Part shown: piece after piece, positions 6,260 through 13,203 of the stretch | How the letters are laid out: every line of letters begins with the position of its first letter | How positions within the stretch are numbered: position 1 is the stretch's first letter | Assembly (NCBI GenBank): GCA_964390805.1 | Contig: CAYMKL010000124.1 | Span: forward strand, 1-20,816 | DNA from: CAYMKL01 sp964390805 | Lineage (GTDB): Bacteria; Chloroflexota; Anaerolineae; VGOG01 | Direction: 5' to 3' | DNA: 20,816 nt | Notes under the pieces: generated by a model | Seen by the model: the letters and a program-made list of their open reading frames with translations, nothing else | Told to the model about the DNA's origin: nothing | Databases searched by the model: none | Made by a program: the position numbers and the translations under genes

Positions 6260-8689
6260 GTGAACACGCGTCGAGTTTCTTTGATCATTACTATGTTGAT
6301 CGTGGTAGGGCTGGTGGCGGCCTGTGCGCCCAAGGCTACGCCAACCCCCACCAAGGCGCCAGAGGCGACTCCAACTAAGGCACCCGAGGCAACATCAACC
6401 AAGGCATCGAAGCCAGCGGAGGGTGCGGCATACAAGATTGGCTTTGCGCCCGGCGTCACCGGGGGTGGGGCTTTCTTGGGGGAGCCTGAGCGCAACGTCG
6501 CCGAGATCATCACCGCCCGTTTGGAGAAGGCAGGGGGCATCGTTGGGCCAGATGGGGTGAAGCACCAAGTCGAGATTCTCATCGGCGACACCGAGACCAA
6601 CCCCGACGTCGCCGTCAGCGTGGCGCGCCGCTACGTTGACGAGGACGAGGTAGCAGCCCTGGTGATGGGCAGCGTCACACCTATCAGCCTGGCTATCGCC
6701 GAGGTCGCAGAAGAGGCTGAGGCACCCTACGTATCTATGGCCTCCTCGGTGCTCATCATCACCGACCCCGACACAGGGGGAATGAGGCCCTGGGTGTTCA
6801 AGACCCCGCAGTCGAACGGCGACGTGGCCACGTGGCAGGTAGAACGTTTGACAGCTATGGGAGCCACGTCGGTCTGCTACCTGTACGAGAACACCGGCTA
6901 TGGCAAGGACTGCTTCAACAACTCGTCGGGCGCTTTGGAGGCGGCAGGCTTTGAGACAGCCTACTCGGACTCCTTCGAGCGCACCGACACTGAGTTCCCT
7001 CAGGTAGCCGGCGTGCAGGCTGCCGGCTGTGACGTGGTGATCGTGGGCGCGATTCCGCCTGGCGCTTCGATGGCGACCATCGCTCTGCGAGACGCGCTTC
7101 CAGACATCCCCATCGTCCACGGGCACGGCGTGTGCACTGAGGACTTCATCACGACTGCCGGAGCTGCGGCGGAGGGAGTGGAGTTGCCGTGCAGCGCGGT
7201 GATCATCGCCGAGGATCTTCCTGCAGGTCATCCGCAGAAGGAGGTCTTCACGGAGTTCTTCCAAGCCTACACCGAGTCCACTGGTGAGCCAGTCAATACC
7301 TTTGGTGGGCATGCCTGGGATGGGTTGATGTGGGTGATCGAGGCATTGGAGTCTCTGCCGGAGGGGCTGACGCTGGAGCAGCAGCGGGCTGCGGTGCGGG
7401 ACTACATCGAGACCAACATCGTGAATTGGCCCGGCACGGCGGGGGTGTTCAACATCGCGCCCGACGACCACTACGGCCTCACCTACGAGTCCTTCAGTTG
7501 GTTCAAGGTCGAAGGCGGCAAATGGATACCGTTCCCACGAGAGGAGTGGGTCATGGAGGGTGAGGCTTACAGGATCGGCTTCGCGCCCGGCGTCACCGGG
7601 GGTGGGGCTTTCCTGGGAGAGCCTGAGCGCAACGTCGCCGAGATCATCACCGCCCGTTTGGAGAAGGCAGGGGGCATCGTTGGGCCAGATGGGGTGAAGC
7701 ACCAAGTCGAGATTCTCATCGGCGACACCGAGACCAACCCCGACGTCGCCGTCAGCGTGGCGCGCCGCTACGTTGACGAGGACGAGGTAGCAGCCCTGGT
7801 GATGGGCAGCGTCACACCTATCAGCCTGGCTATCGCCGAGGTCGCAGAAGAGGCTGAGGCACCCTACGTATCTATGGCCTCCTCGGTGCTCATCATCACC
7901 GACCCCGACACAGGGGGAATGAGGCCCTGGGTGTTCAAGACCCCGCAGTCGAACGGCGACGTGGCCACGTGGCAGGTAGAACGTTTGACAGCTATGGGAG
8001 CCACGTCGGTCTGCTACCTGTACGAGAACACCGGCTATGGCAAGGACTGCTTCAACAACTCGTCGGGCGCTTTGGAGGCGGCAGGCTTTGAGACAGCCTA
8101 CTCGGACTCCTTCGAGCGCACCGACACTGAGTTCCCTCAGGTAGCCGGCGTGCAGGCTGCCGGCTGTGACGTGGTGATCGTGGGCGCGATTCCGCCTGGC
8201 GCTTCGATGGCGACCATCGCTCTGCGAGACGCGCTTCCAGACATCCCCATCGTCCACGGGCACGGCGTGTGCACTGAGGACTTCATCACGACTGCCGGAG
8301 CTGCGGCGGAGGGAGTGGAGTTGCCGTGCAGCGCGGTGATCATCGCCGAGGATCTTCCTGCAGGTCATCCGCAGAAGGAGGTCTTCACGGAGTTCTTCCA
8401 AGCCTACACCGAGTCCACTGGTGAGCCAGTCAATACCTTTGGTGGGCATGCCTGGGATGGGTTGATGTGGGTGATCGAGGCATTGGAGTCTCTGCCGGAG
8501 GGGCTGACGCTGGAGCAGCAGCGGGCTGCGGTGCGGGACTACATCGAGACCAACATCGTGAATTGGCCCGGCACGGCGGGGGTGTTCAACATCGCGCCCG
8601 ACGACCACTACGGCCTCACCTACGAGTCCTTCAGTTGGTTCAAGGTCGAAGGCGGCAAATGGATACCGTTCCCACGAGAGGAGTGGTAG
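6260..8689 (+). CDS. Branched-chain/aromatic amino-acid ABC transporter lipoprotein with two nearly identical binding domains
   Basis: This is the extracytoplasmic receptor of a Liv-type ABC importer. I start at GTG 6260, after AAGGAGGAG (6247-6255), giving 809 residues; an in-frame ATG at 6200 lacks such a site and would put 20 residues before the signal. The lipoprotein signal runs RRVSLIITMLIVVGLVAAC, with VAAC as lipobox, followed by a flexible Thr/Pro/Lys linker (TPTKAPEA units). Residues 57-430 and 436-809 are two periplasmic-binding-protein type 1 (Peripla_BP_6) domains, each with GFAPGVTGGGAFLGEPERNV, GSVTPISLAIAEVAEEA and YENTGYGKDCF. They differ by a single K/R in the compared part and are joined by VMEGE. 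Normal family members have one domain of about 400 residues. The downstream livHMGF genes confirm the role. The exact ligand is unknown; the catabolic genes suggest an aromatic or branched amino acid. Confidence 0.88.
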   Translation: MNTRRVSLIITMLIVVGLVAACAPKATPTPTKAPEATPTKAPEATSTKASKPAEGAAYKIGFAPGVTGGGAFLGEPERNVAEIITARLEKAGGIVGPDGVKHQVEILIGDTETNPDVAVSVARRYVDEDEVAALVMGSVTPISLAIAEVAEEAEAPYVSMASSVLIITDPDTGGMRPWVFKTPQSNGDVATWQVERLTAMGATSVCYLYENTGYGKDCFNNSSGALEAAGFETAYSDSFERTDTEFPQVAGVQAAGCDVVIVGAIPPGASMATIALRDALPDIPIVHGHGVCTEDFITTAGAAAEGVELPCSAVIIAEDLPAGHPQKEVFTEFFQAYTESTGEPVNTFGGHAWDGLMWVIEALESLPEGLTLEQQRAAVRDYIETNIVNWPGTAGVFNIAPDDHYGLTYESFSWFKVEGGKWIPFPREEWVMEGEAYRIGFAPGVTGGGAFLGEPERNVAEIITARLEKAGGIVGPDGVKHQVEILIGDTETNPDVAVSVARRYVDEDEVAALVMGSVTPISLAIAEVAEEAEAPYVSMASSVLIITDPDTGGMRPWVFKTPQSNGDVATWQVERLTAMGATSVCYLYENTGYGKDCFNNSSGALEAAGFETAYSDSFERTDTEFPQVAGVQAAGCDVVIVGAIPPGASMATIALRDALPDIPIVHGHGVCTEDFITTAGAAAEGVELPCSAVIIAEDLPAGHPQKEVFTEFFQAYTESTGEPVNTFGGHAWDGLMWVIEALESLPEGLTLEQQRAAVRDYIETNIVNWPGTAGVFNIAPDDHYGLTYESFSWFKVEGGKWIPFPREEW
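6428..7549 (+). repeat. Intragenic tandem repeat, copy 1
   Basis: This 1122-bp unit recurs 1137 bp downstream. Its first 54 bases (6428-6481) differ from copy 2 at six positions: 6430, 6435, 6439, 6445, 6476 and 6481. Five are synonymous and one changes Lys to Arg. From 6482 to 7549 I saw no mismatch to 7619-8686. Confidence 0.95.
7565..8686 (+). repeat. Intragenic tandem repeat, copy 2
   Basis: This is the second copy of the binding-domain unit, separated from copy 1 by 15 bases encoding VMEGE. Identity ends exactly after the TGG codon at 8684-8686. Copy 1 continues with GTC ATG, while copy 2 meets a TAG stop. Confidence 0.95.
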
Positions 8690-8733
8690 CACCGGCAGTT
8701 AGGTTAGCATACGTGTCAACCTAAGCTCTGAGT

Positions 8734-8766
8734 CCCGTCCCCGGGGTGGCCCGGGGACGGGGCTTT
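8734..8766 (+). terminator. Strong hairpin between the binding protein and livH
   Basis: CCCGTCCCCGGG (8734-8745) pairs perfectly with CCCGGGGACGGG (8750-8761) across GTGG, followed by a short GCTTT rather than a long U-run. A smaller inverted repeat, TAGGTT/AACCTA (8700-8705 and 8718-8723), precedes it. In such operons a partial terminator or 3'-stabilising hairpin lets the binding protein outnumber the permease; that use here is inferred. Confidence 0.7.
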
Positions 8767-8810
8767 GAGCCTTAATTGGTATCTTCTCAACAAATCGTTC
8801 GGGAGCACAA

Positions 8811-9827
8811 ATGCGACAATTTCTTCGCAGCAGATCAGGAAGGACGGCAATCACGGCCATAGGTATCCTGGCATTAATCGCGCTTGTCCTGTATCTTGGT
8901 CACAAGAAGCACTTCGCGGCTCAACACTATGCACAGTTGGCCATAGATGGGATCCGGGGTGGTAGCATATATGCCCTCATCGCCTTGGGCTTCGTTGTCA
9001 TCCACAGTGTGACCGGCATCATCAACTTCGCCCAGGGAGAGTTCGTCATGTTGGGAGCCATGCTCTGCGTCAGCGTCTATCACTCAGACCTCCCCTTGCC
9101 CCCCCCCTTGAAACTGGTGTTGGCGGTTTCCCTAGCGGTGGTTGGAACCGCTCTGATCGGGGGTATCCTGGAGCGGGTAGCCATCTATCCCGCTCGTAGA
9201 GCTCCCATCGTTGCACTCATTATCATCACCATCGGCGCCACGATTTCCATCCGAGCGCTGGCACTCATCATCTGGGGTACTCGCCCCTACTTCGTGCCGG
9301 CTTTCACCACCCTGCAGATGGAGGACATTACCCTACGCTTCGGAGGGTTGATCGTGAAGGCCCAGAGTTTCTGGATCTGGGGGACTGTAGCGGTAGTGTT
9401 GGGCGCTTTGGCGTTCTTCTTCGAGCGCACCATAATAGGCAAAGCGTTGCGTGCCTGCGCCGTCAACCGAAAGGCCGCGCAGTTGATGGGCATCAACCCC
9501 AGCCGCATGTCCCTCCTTGCCTTTTCACTTGCCGCCGCCCTGGGCGCTATCGGCGGTATGGTCATGGCTCCTGCCACCAGGCCCACGTATGATATGGGAC
9601 TGATGCTGGGGCTGAAAGGATTCGTGGCCGCCATCATGGGAGGTCTGGTCAGTTCCCCTGGAGCGGTCGTGGGAGGGCTTGTGCTGGGTGTCGCTGAGAA
9701 CATCGGGGCCGGGGTTACGTCATCTGGCTACAAGGACATCATCGTCTTCGTCATCTTGATTCTGATACTGATCTTCCGCCCTCAGGGCTTCATCGGCGGC
9801 GGGGAGGGAGCTGTCGAGGAGGCCTAG
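8811..9827 (+). CDS. livH: Branched-chain amino-acid ABC transporter permease LivH
   Basis: This is one of the two inner-membrane permeases of the Liv-type importer. The 338 residues contain eight or more hydrophobic helices and the family motifs: GSIYALIALGFVVIHSVTGIINFAQGEFVM near residues 51-80, the cytoplasmic coupling stretch ALRACAVNRKAAQLMGI, then AAALGAIGGMVMAP and GLVSSPGAVVGGLVLG. The C-terminus LILILIFRPQGFIG is typical. An extra N-terminal helix (14-30) precedes the usual start of the family. The ATG follows GGGAG (8801-8805). The gene is separated from the binding protein by the hairpin at 8734 and abuts livM. Confidence 0.93.
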   Translation: MRQFLRSRSGRTAITAIGILALIALVLYLGHKKHFAAQHYAQLAIDGIRGGSIYALIALGFVVIHSVTGIINFAQGEFVMLGAMLCVSVYHSDLPLPPPLKLVLAVSLAVVGTALIGGILERVAIYPARRAPIVALIIITIGATISIRALALIIWGTRPYFVPAFTTLQMEDITLRFGGLIVKAQSFWIWGTVAVVLGALAFFFERTIIGKALRACAVNRKAAQLMGINPSRMSLLAFSLAAALGAIGGMVMAPATRPTYDMGLMLGLKGFVAAIMGGLVSSPGAVVGGLVLGVAENIGAGVTSSGYKDIIVFVILILILIFRPQGFIGGGEGAVEEA

Positions 9828-9828
9828 C

Positions 9829-11022
9829 ATGGAACCTGTACTGAGCGCAGTCGCTTGCACTGAGCCCGGTCGAAGTGAAATATCCAGAGTCCGGAGAGAT
9901 TGGGCCAAGTACCGGCATGTTGCGGGGCTAATTGTGTTCATCGTGTTGGTTGCGGCCTTGGGATGGATCGAGATCGCGCAGCCCAATGGTTTCCGCTTCA
10001 GAGACTTCACTGACGGCATGGTGACCTTCGATACGCTGGTTCGCATCGGTATTCTGACCATCGTGGTGGTGGGACTCAACCTTTTGATGGGCTACGCCGG
10101 GCAGATCTCGCTGGGCCAGGCGGCGTTCTATGGGCTGGGGGCCTACGTTTCTGCCATCATGACTACCCTGGCAACCAGACACGACGTGCTGCCTGGGATG
10201 TCTCGGAGTTGGTGGTGGCCCTGGCTGGCCATACTGGTAGGGATGATGCTGACAGGAGGTTTCGCCTACCTCATCGGCAAGCCGATCCTTCGGCTGCGGG
10301 GGAACTACCTGGCCATGGCCACTTTGGGCGTGGGCATCGTGATTTATACCTTGTTCCGGGAGGGGGAGGATTTTACGGGCGGAAGCGATGGCATCGCCGG
10401 TATCCCTCGCCTGGCCATCGGCGATGGTTTCCGACTCTGGCCTATGGAAAGGTATTACTTCCTGGTCTGGGCAGTGGCTATAGTGGTCATCATCGTCGCC
10501 CTGAACATCGTCAACTCGCGAGTGGGGCGGGCGCTGCGGGCCATCCACGGCAACGAGGTGGCGGCGAACGTCACCGGCGTGGATACGGATCGCTACAAGC
10601 TCCAGATATTGGTGGTCAGTGCGATGATCGCCAGTCTGGGCGGGAGCCTGTACGCGCACTTTCAGGCCCTGATCGCTCCCAGGCCTTTCTCCTTCGTGGC
10701 CTCGGTGGAGTTAGTATGCATGGCTGCGGTGGGAGGGCTGGCCAGCATCTGGGGGGCGCCTTTCGGCGTGTCGTTCGTCTATGTGGTCAAGGAAGTGCTG
10801 CGAGCCCGAATGCACAACCTGCTGCGCGGGGCCGGGGGGGAGCACGAGTTGATCGCCTACGGTATCATTCTAATCTTCATTATGATTTTCATGCCCGAGG
10901 GTCTGACCGCCGGCAGTGTCAATCTGGTGCGGAGACTGCAACGCAGATTTGTTGAGCAGCGTGAGGTGCATCCCGGGGGGGTTCAAAGTGCAGACATCGC
11001 TTATAGAAGCAACGGATCTTAG
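9829..11022 (+). CDS. livM: Branched-chain amino-acid ABC transporter permease LivM
   Basis: The second permease has 397 residues, with NLLMGYAGQISLGQAAFYGLGAY, GNYLAMATLGVGIVIYTLF, the EAA-like coupling loop RVGRALRAIHGNEVAANVTGVD, and IIFMIFMPEGL near the end. The ATG lies one base after the livH stop and behind AGGAGG (9816-9821), so coupling with livH is likely. Residues 5-17, before the first membrane helix, come from a repeat element of the TTCGAC/GCTCAG type (9841-9877), so the N-terminus is not ancestral sequence. The C-terminal 35 bases overlap the probable livG start. The role follows from the family and the operon. Confidence 0.92.
   Translation: MEPVLSAVACTEPGRSEISRVRRDWAKYRHVAGLIVFIVLVAALGWIEIAQPNGFRFRDFTDGMVTFDTLVRIGILTIVVVGLNLLMGYAGQISLGQAAFYGLGAYVSAIMTTLATRHDVLPGMSRSWWWPWLAILVGMMLTGGFAYLIGKPILRLRGNYLAMATLGVGIVIYTLFREGEDFTGGSDGIAGIPRLAIGDGFRLWPMERYYFLVWAVAIVVIIVALNIVNSRVGRALRAIHGNEVAANVTGVDTDRYKLQILVVSAMIASLGGSLYAHFQALIAPRPFSFVASVELVCMAAVGGLASIWGAPFGVSFVYVVKEVLRARMHNLLRGAGGEHELIAYGIILIFIMIFMPEGLTAGSVNLVRRLQRRFVEQREVHPGGVQSADIAYRSNGS
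9841..9877 (+). repeat. In-gene repeat element in the livM 5' end
   Basis: The element contains CTGAGCGCAGTCG (9841-9853) and CTGAGCCCGGTCGAAG (9860-9875), two tandem versions of CTGAGC-N3-GTCG. On the opposite strand the second reads CTTCGAC-N3-GCTCAG, the same core found in iorA. It keeps the livM frame open and adds about 13 residues (LSAVACTEPGRSE). Confidence 0.75.
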
Positions 11023-11758
11023 GAAGGAATTCGGCGGCCTGATGGCCGTATTTGATGTCAACTTCAGCGTGGAGCCTGGAGAGATTCTGGCCATTATCGG
11101 CCCCAACGGGGCTGGTAAAACCACCATCTTCAACCTGATCTCAGGAGTGCTGCCCCCCACAGGGGGGGGCATCCGCTTCCAGGGCCGCCCGCTGAACGGC
11201 CTCAAGCCACATAGGATCGCCGGCCTGGGCCTGGCCCGCACCTTCCAGAGTGTGCGGCTGTTCGGGAACATGACTGTCCTGGAGAACGTGATGGTGGGCC
11301 GCCACGTGAAGAGCGGGTACGGGCTGCTCAGCGCGGCTTTCCGTCTGCCCCATGGTCGGAGCGAGGAGAGGATGATCCGTAAGCAGGCGATGGACAATCT
11401 GGCCCGCGTGGGGTTGGAAGCGAAGGCCCACGAGAACGCCTTGAGCCTCCCCTTTGGACAGCAGCGATTGCTGGAGATTGCCCGGGCCCTGGCTACGGAG
11501 CCTAAACTCCTCATGCTCGACGAGCCCGGATCCGGCCTGAACCACCCAGAGAAGGAAGAGCTGGATGGATTGATCCGCAGCATCCAGGGCGACGGCATGA
11601 CAGTGCTGCTGGTGGAGCACGATATGCAGTTTGTGATGGGCATCGCTGATCGCATCGTCGTGCTGGACCACGGCCAGAAGATCGCGGAGGGGACACCAGC
11701 CGAGGTCCGGTCTGATAAGCGGGTCATCGCAGCCTACCTGGGCGAGGAGATGGCGTAG
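10988..11758 (+). CDS. livG: Branched-chain amino-acid ABC transporter ATP-binding protein LivG
   Basis: This is the cytoplasmic ATPase that pairs with LivF to power the importer. From the GTG at 10988 it has 256 residues with Walker A GPNGAGKTT (near 37-45), the Q-loop region ARTFQSVRLFGNMTVLENVM, an ABC signature in the variant form LPFGQQRLLEIARAL, Walker B LLMLDEPGSGLNHPE, and the H-loop VEHDMQFVMGIADRIVVLDHG. I prefer GTG 10988 because VQTSLIEATDLRKEFGG is the normal family start; the open frame reaches back to 10916 inside livM. The start overlaps livM by 35 bases and follows a G-run. LivF begins four bases after its stop. Confidence 0.92.
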   Translation: MQTSLIEATDLRKEFGGLMAVFDVNFSVEPGEILAIIGPNGAGKTTIFNLISGVLPPTGGGIRFQGRPLNGLKPHRIAGLGLARTFQSVRLFGNMTVLENVMVGRHVKSGYGLLSAAFRLPHGRSEERMIRKQAMDNLARVGLEAKAHENALSLPFGQQRLLEIARALATEPKLLMLDEPGSGLNHPEKEELDGLIRSIQGDGMTVLLVEHDMQFVMGIADRIVVLDHGQKIAEGTPAEVRSDKRVIAAYLGEEMA

Positions 11759-11761
11759 CCG

Positions 11762-12517
11762 ATGTTGCGACTGGAGCAGGTCAACACCTACTACGGGCGA
11801 ATACAGGCGCTAAGAGATGTCGCCCTGGAAGTGGCTGAGGGTGAGATCGTGGCCGTCATCGGATCCAACGGGGCGGGGAAGACCACGCTGCTGAACACCA
11901 TCTCGGCGATGGTCCCCGCCCGCAGTGGCCAGATCACCTTTGATGGTCAGCCGATCACGAACCTGAGCCCCGAGAAGGTCGTGCGGCTGGGGATCAGCCA
12001 GGTGCCTGAGCGACGGCAGGTCTTCAGCACCATGAGCGTCCTGGACAACCTGATCCTGGGCGCGTACCATCGCCTACCTCCCCTCTCCCCCCTCCGCTGG
12101 CGGGGGAGGCTGGGGGGGGGAGGCAAACAGGAGATCGAGCGGGACCTGGAGTTCGTCTTCGAGATTTTCCCCCGGCTAAAGGACCGGGTGAAGCAGGCGG
12201 CCGGTACTCTGTCGGGCGGCGAACAGCAGATGCTTGCCCTGGGCCGGGGATGGATGGCGAAGCCCAAGCTGCTGCTGATGGACGAGCCCTCTCTGGGCCT
12301 GGCTCCCCTGGTGACCAGGGAGATTTTCCGAGTCTCGGGTGAGCTGCGAGAGCGCGGCATGACCATCCTTCTGGTCGAGCAGAACGCCCGGGCGGCACTG
12401 GAGTTGGCCGACCGGGCCTACGTGATGGAATCTGGCCAAGTGGTCTTGGAGGGAACGACGGCCCAGTTGGCCGCTGACGAGCGGGTGCAGACGGTTTACC
12501 TGGGTAGGAAGGGATAA
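11762..12517 (+). CDS. livF: Branched-chain amino-acid ABC transporter ATP-binding protein LivF
   Basis: This second ATPase subunit has 251 residues: Walker A GSNGAGKTT, then VPERRQVFSTMSVLDNLILGAY, the signature LSGGEQQMLALGRG, Walker B LLLMDEPSLGLAP, and the H-loop LLVEQNARAALELADRAYVMESG. Family members are usually about 235 residues. The extra length is residues 105-121 (LPPLSPLRWRGRLGGGG), which replace the short linker after GAY and are encoded by a C-run/G-run palindrome at 12077-12123. All catalytic motifs are intact, so the protein is probably functional. The ATG is three bases after livG's stop; the CBS/ACT gene begins 17 bases after this gene. Confidence 0.93.
   Translation: MLRLEQVNTYYGRIQALRDVALEVAEGEIVAVIGSNGAGKTTLLNTISAMVPARSGQITFDGQPITNLSPEKVVRLGISQVPERRQVFSTMSVLDNLILGAYHRLPPLSPLRWRGRLGGGGKQEIERDLEFVFEIFPRLKDRVKQAAGTLSGGEQQMLALGRGWMAKPKLLLMDEPSLGLAPLVTREIFRVSGELRERGMTILLVEQNARAALELADRAYVMESGQVVLEGTTAQLAADERVQTVYLGRKG
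12077..12123 (+). repeat. In-frame C-run/G-run palindromic insert in livF
   Basis: A pyrimidine-rich arm (CCTCCCCTCTCCCCCC) is followed by GCTGGC and a purine-rich arm (GGGGGAGGCTGGGGGGGG). CTCCCCC (12085-12091) pairs with GGGGGAG (12102-12108), with a looser outer pairing. It encodes 17 residues absent from usual LivF proteins and lies in a loop between the Q-loop region and the helical domain. Confidence 0.75.
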
Positions 12518-12534
12518 GAGAAAAGGAGACTCCG

Positions 12535-13182
12535 ATGCTAGTGAAAGATCGCATGACCCGCAACCCGGTGACGATCACGCCTGACACACCTTTTCCCCAG
12601 GCCCTCCGCATCATTCACGAAAGCCGGTTTCGTCATCTGCCGGTGGTGGACAAGAATGGGAAAGCGGTGGGCATCGTCACGGAGGCAGACCTGCTACGAG
12701 CGTCGCCTTCATCGGTTTCGTCGCTCAGTATCTATGAGATGAATTACCTGCTGGCTAACTTGCAGATCCGAGAGGTGATGAGCAGCCCACCCATCACGGT
12801 GCCTGAAGATTATCCTCTCGAAGAGGCTGCGCGGACGTTGGTGGAGAACAACATTGGCTGCCTGTTAGTGATGCGTGATGAGGATCTGGTCGGCGTGATC
12901 ACCGAGACCGACATCTTCAAGGTCTTCGTAGAGGTTCTGGGTAGCAAAGAGGCGTCGCTGCGCATCACCCTTCTAGTGCCCGACGTGCCGGGCGAACTGG
13001 CCCGATTGACCAGGGTGATCGCCGATCTGGGGGGGAATCTTTGCTCTGTGGCTGCCTTCCGGAGCGATGACCCGGAGCGCGTCTATCTCACCTTTCGTAT
13101 GAAAGACTTGGACGAGGATGTTCTGCTCTCGGCGATGGAGAAGATGGGAGAAGAAGTAGTTCACGTCTGCTGTGTTGCTTGA
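12535..13182 (+). CDS. CBS-CBS-ACT domain regulatory protein (AcuB-like)
   Basis: The 215 residues form two CBS domains and one ACT domain. CBS1 is about 1-58 (MTRNPVTITPDTPFPQALRI, then FRHLPVVDKNGKAVGIVTEADLL). CBS2 is about 77-132 (EVMSSPPITVPEDYPLEEAA, then GCLLVMRDEDLVGVITETDIF). The ACT-like domain is about 140-210 (LRITLLVPDVPGELARLTRVIADLGGNL). CBS pairs bind adenine nucleotides or SAM, and ACT domains bind amino acids. AAGGAG precedes the ATG at a normal distance. Placed between the amino-acid importer and iorAB, it may sense energy state and an aromatic or branched amino acid to tune this pathway. That function is inferred; there is no catalytic or DNA-binding domain. Confidence 0.85.
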   Translation: MLVKDRMTRNPVTITPDTPFPQALRIIHESRFRHLPVVDKNGKAVGIVTEADLLRASPSSVSSLSIYEMNYLLANLQIREVMSSPPITVPEDYPLEEAARTLVENNIGCLLVMRDEDLVGVITETDIFKVFVEVLGSKEASLRITLLVPDVPGELARLTRVIADLGGNLCSVAAFRSDDPERVYLTFRMKDLDEDVLLSAMEKMGEEVVHVCCVA

Positions 13183-13203
13183 ATCTGAAAATACGGAGAC
13201 ACT

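Noticed and set aside
6395..8692. Very long open frame on the minus strand across the receptor gene
   Set aside because: It mirrors the duplicated, GC-rich plus-strand gene; no recognisable domain, no ribosome-binding site, and it repeats because the DNA repeats.
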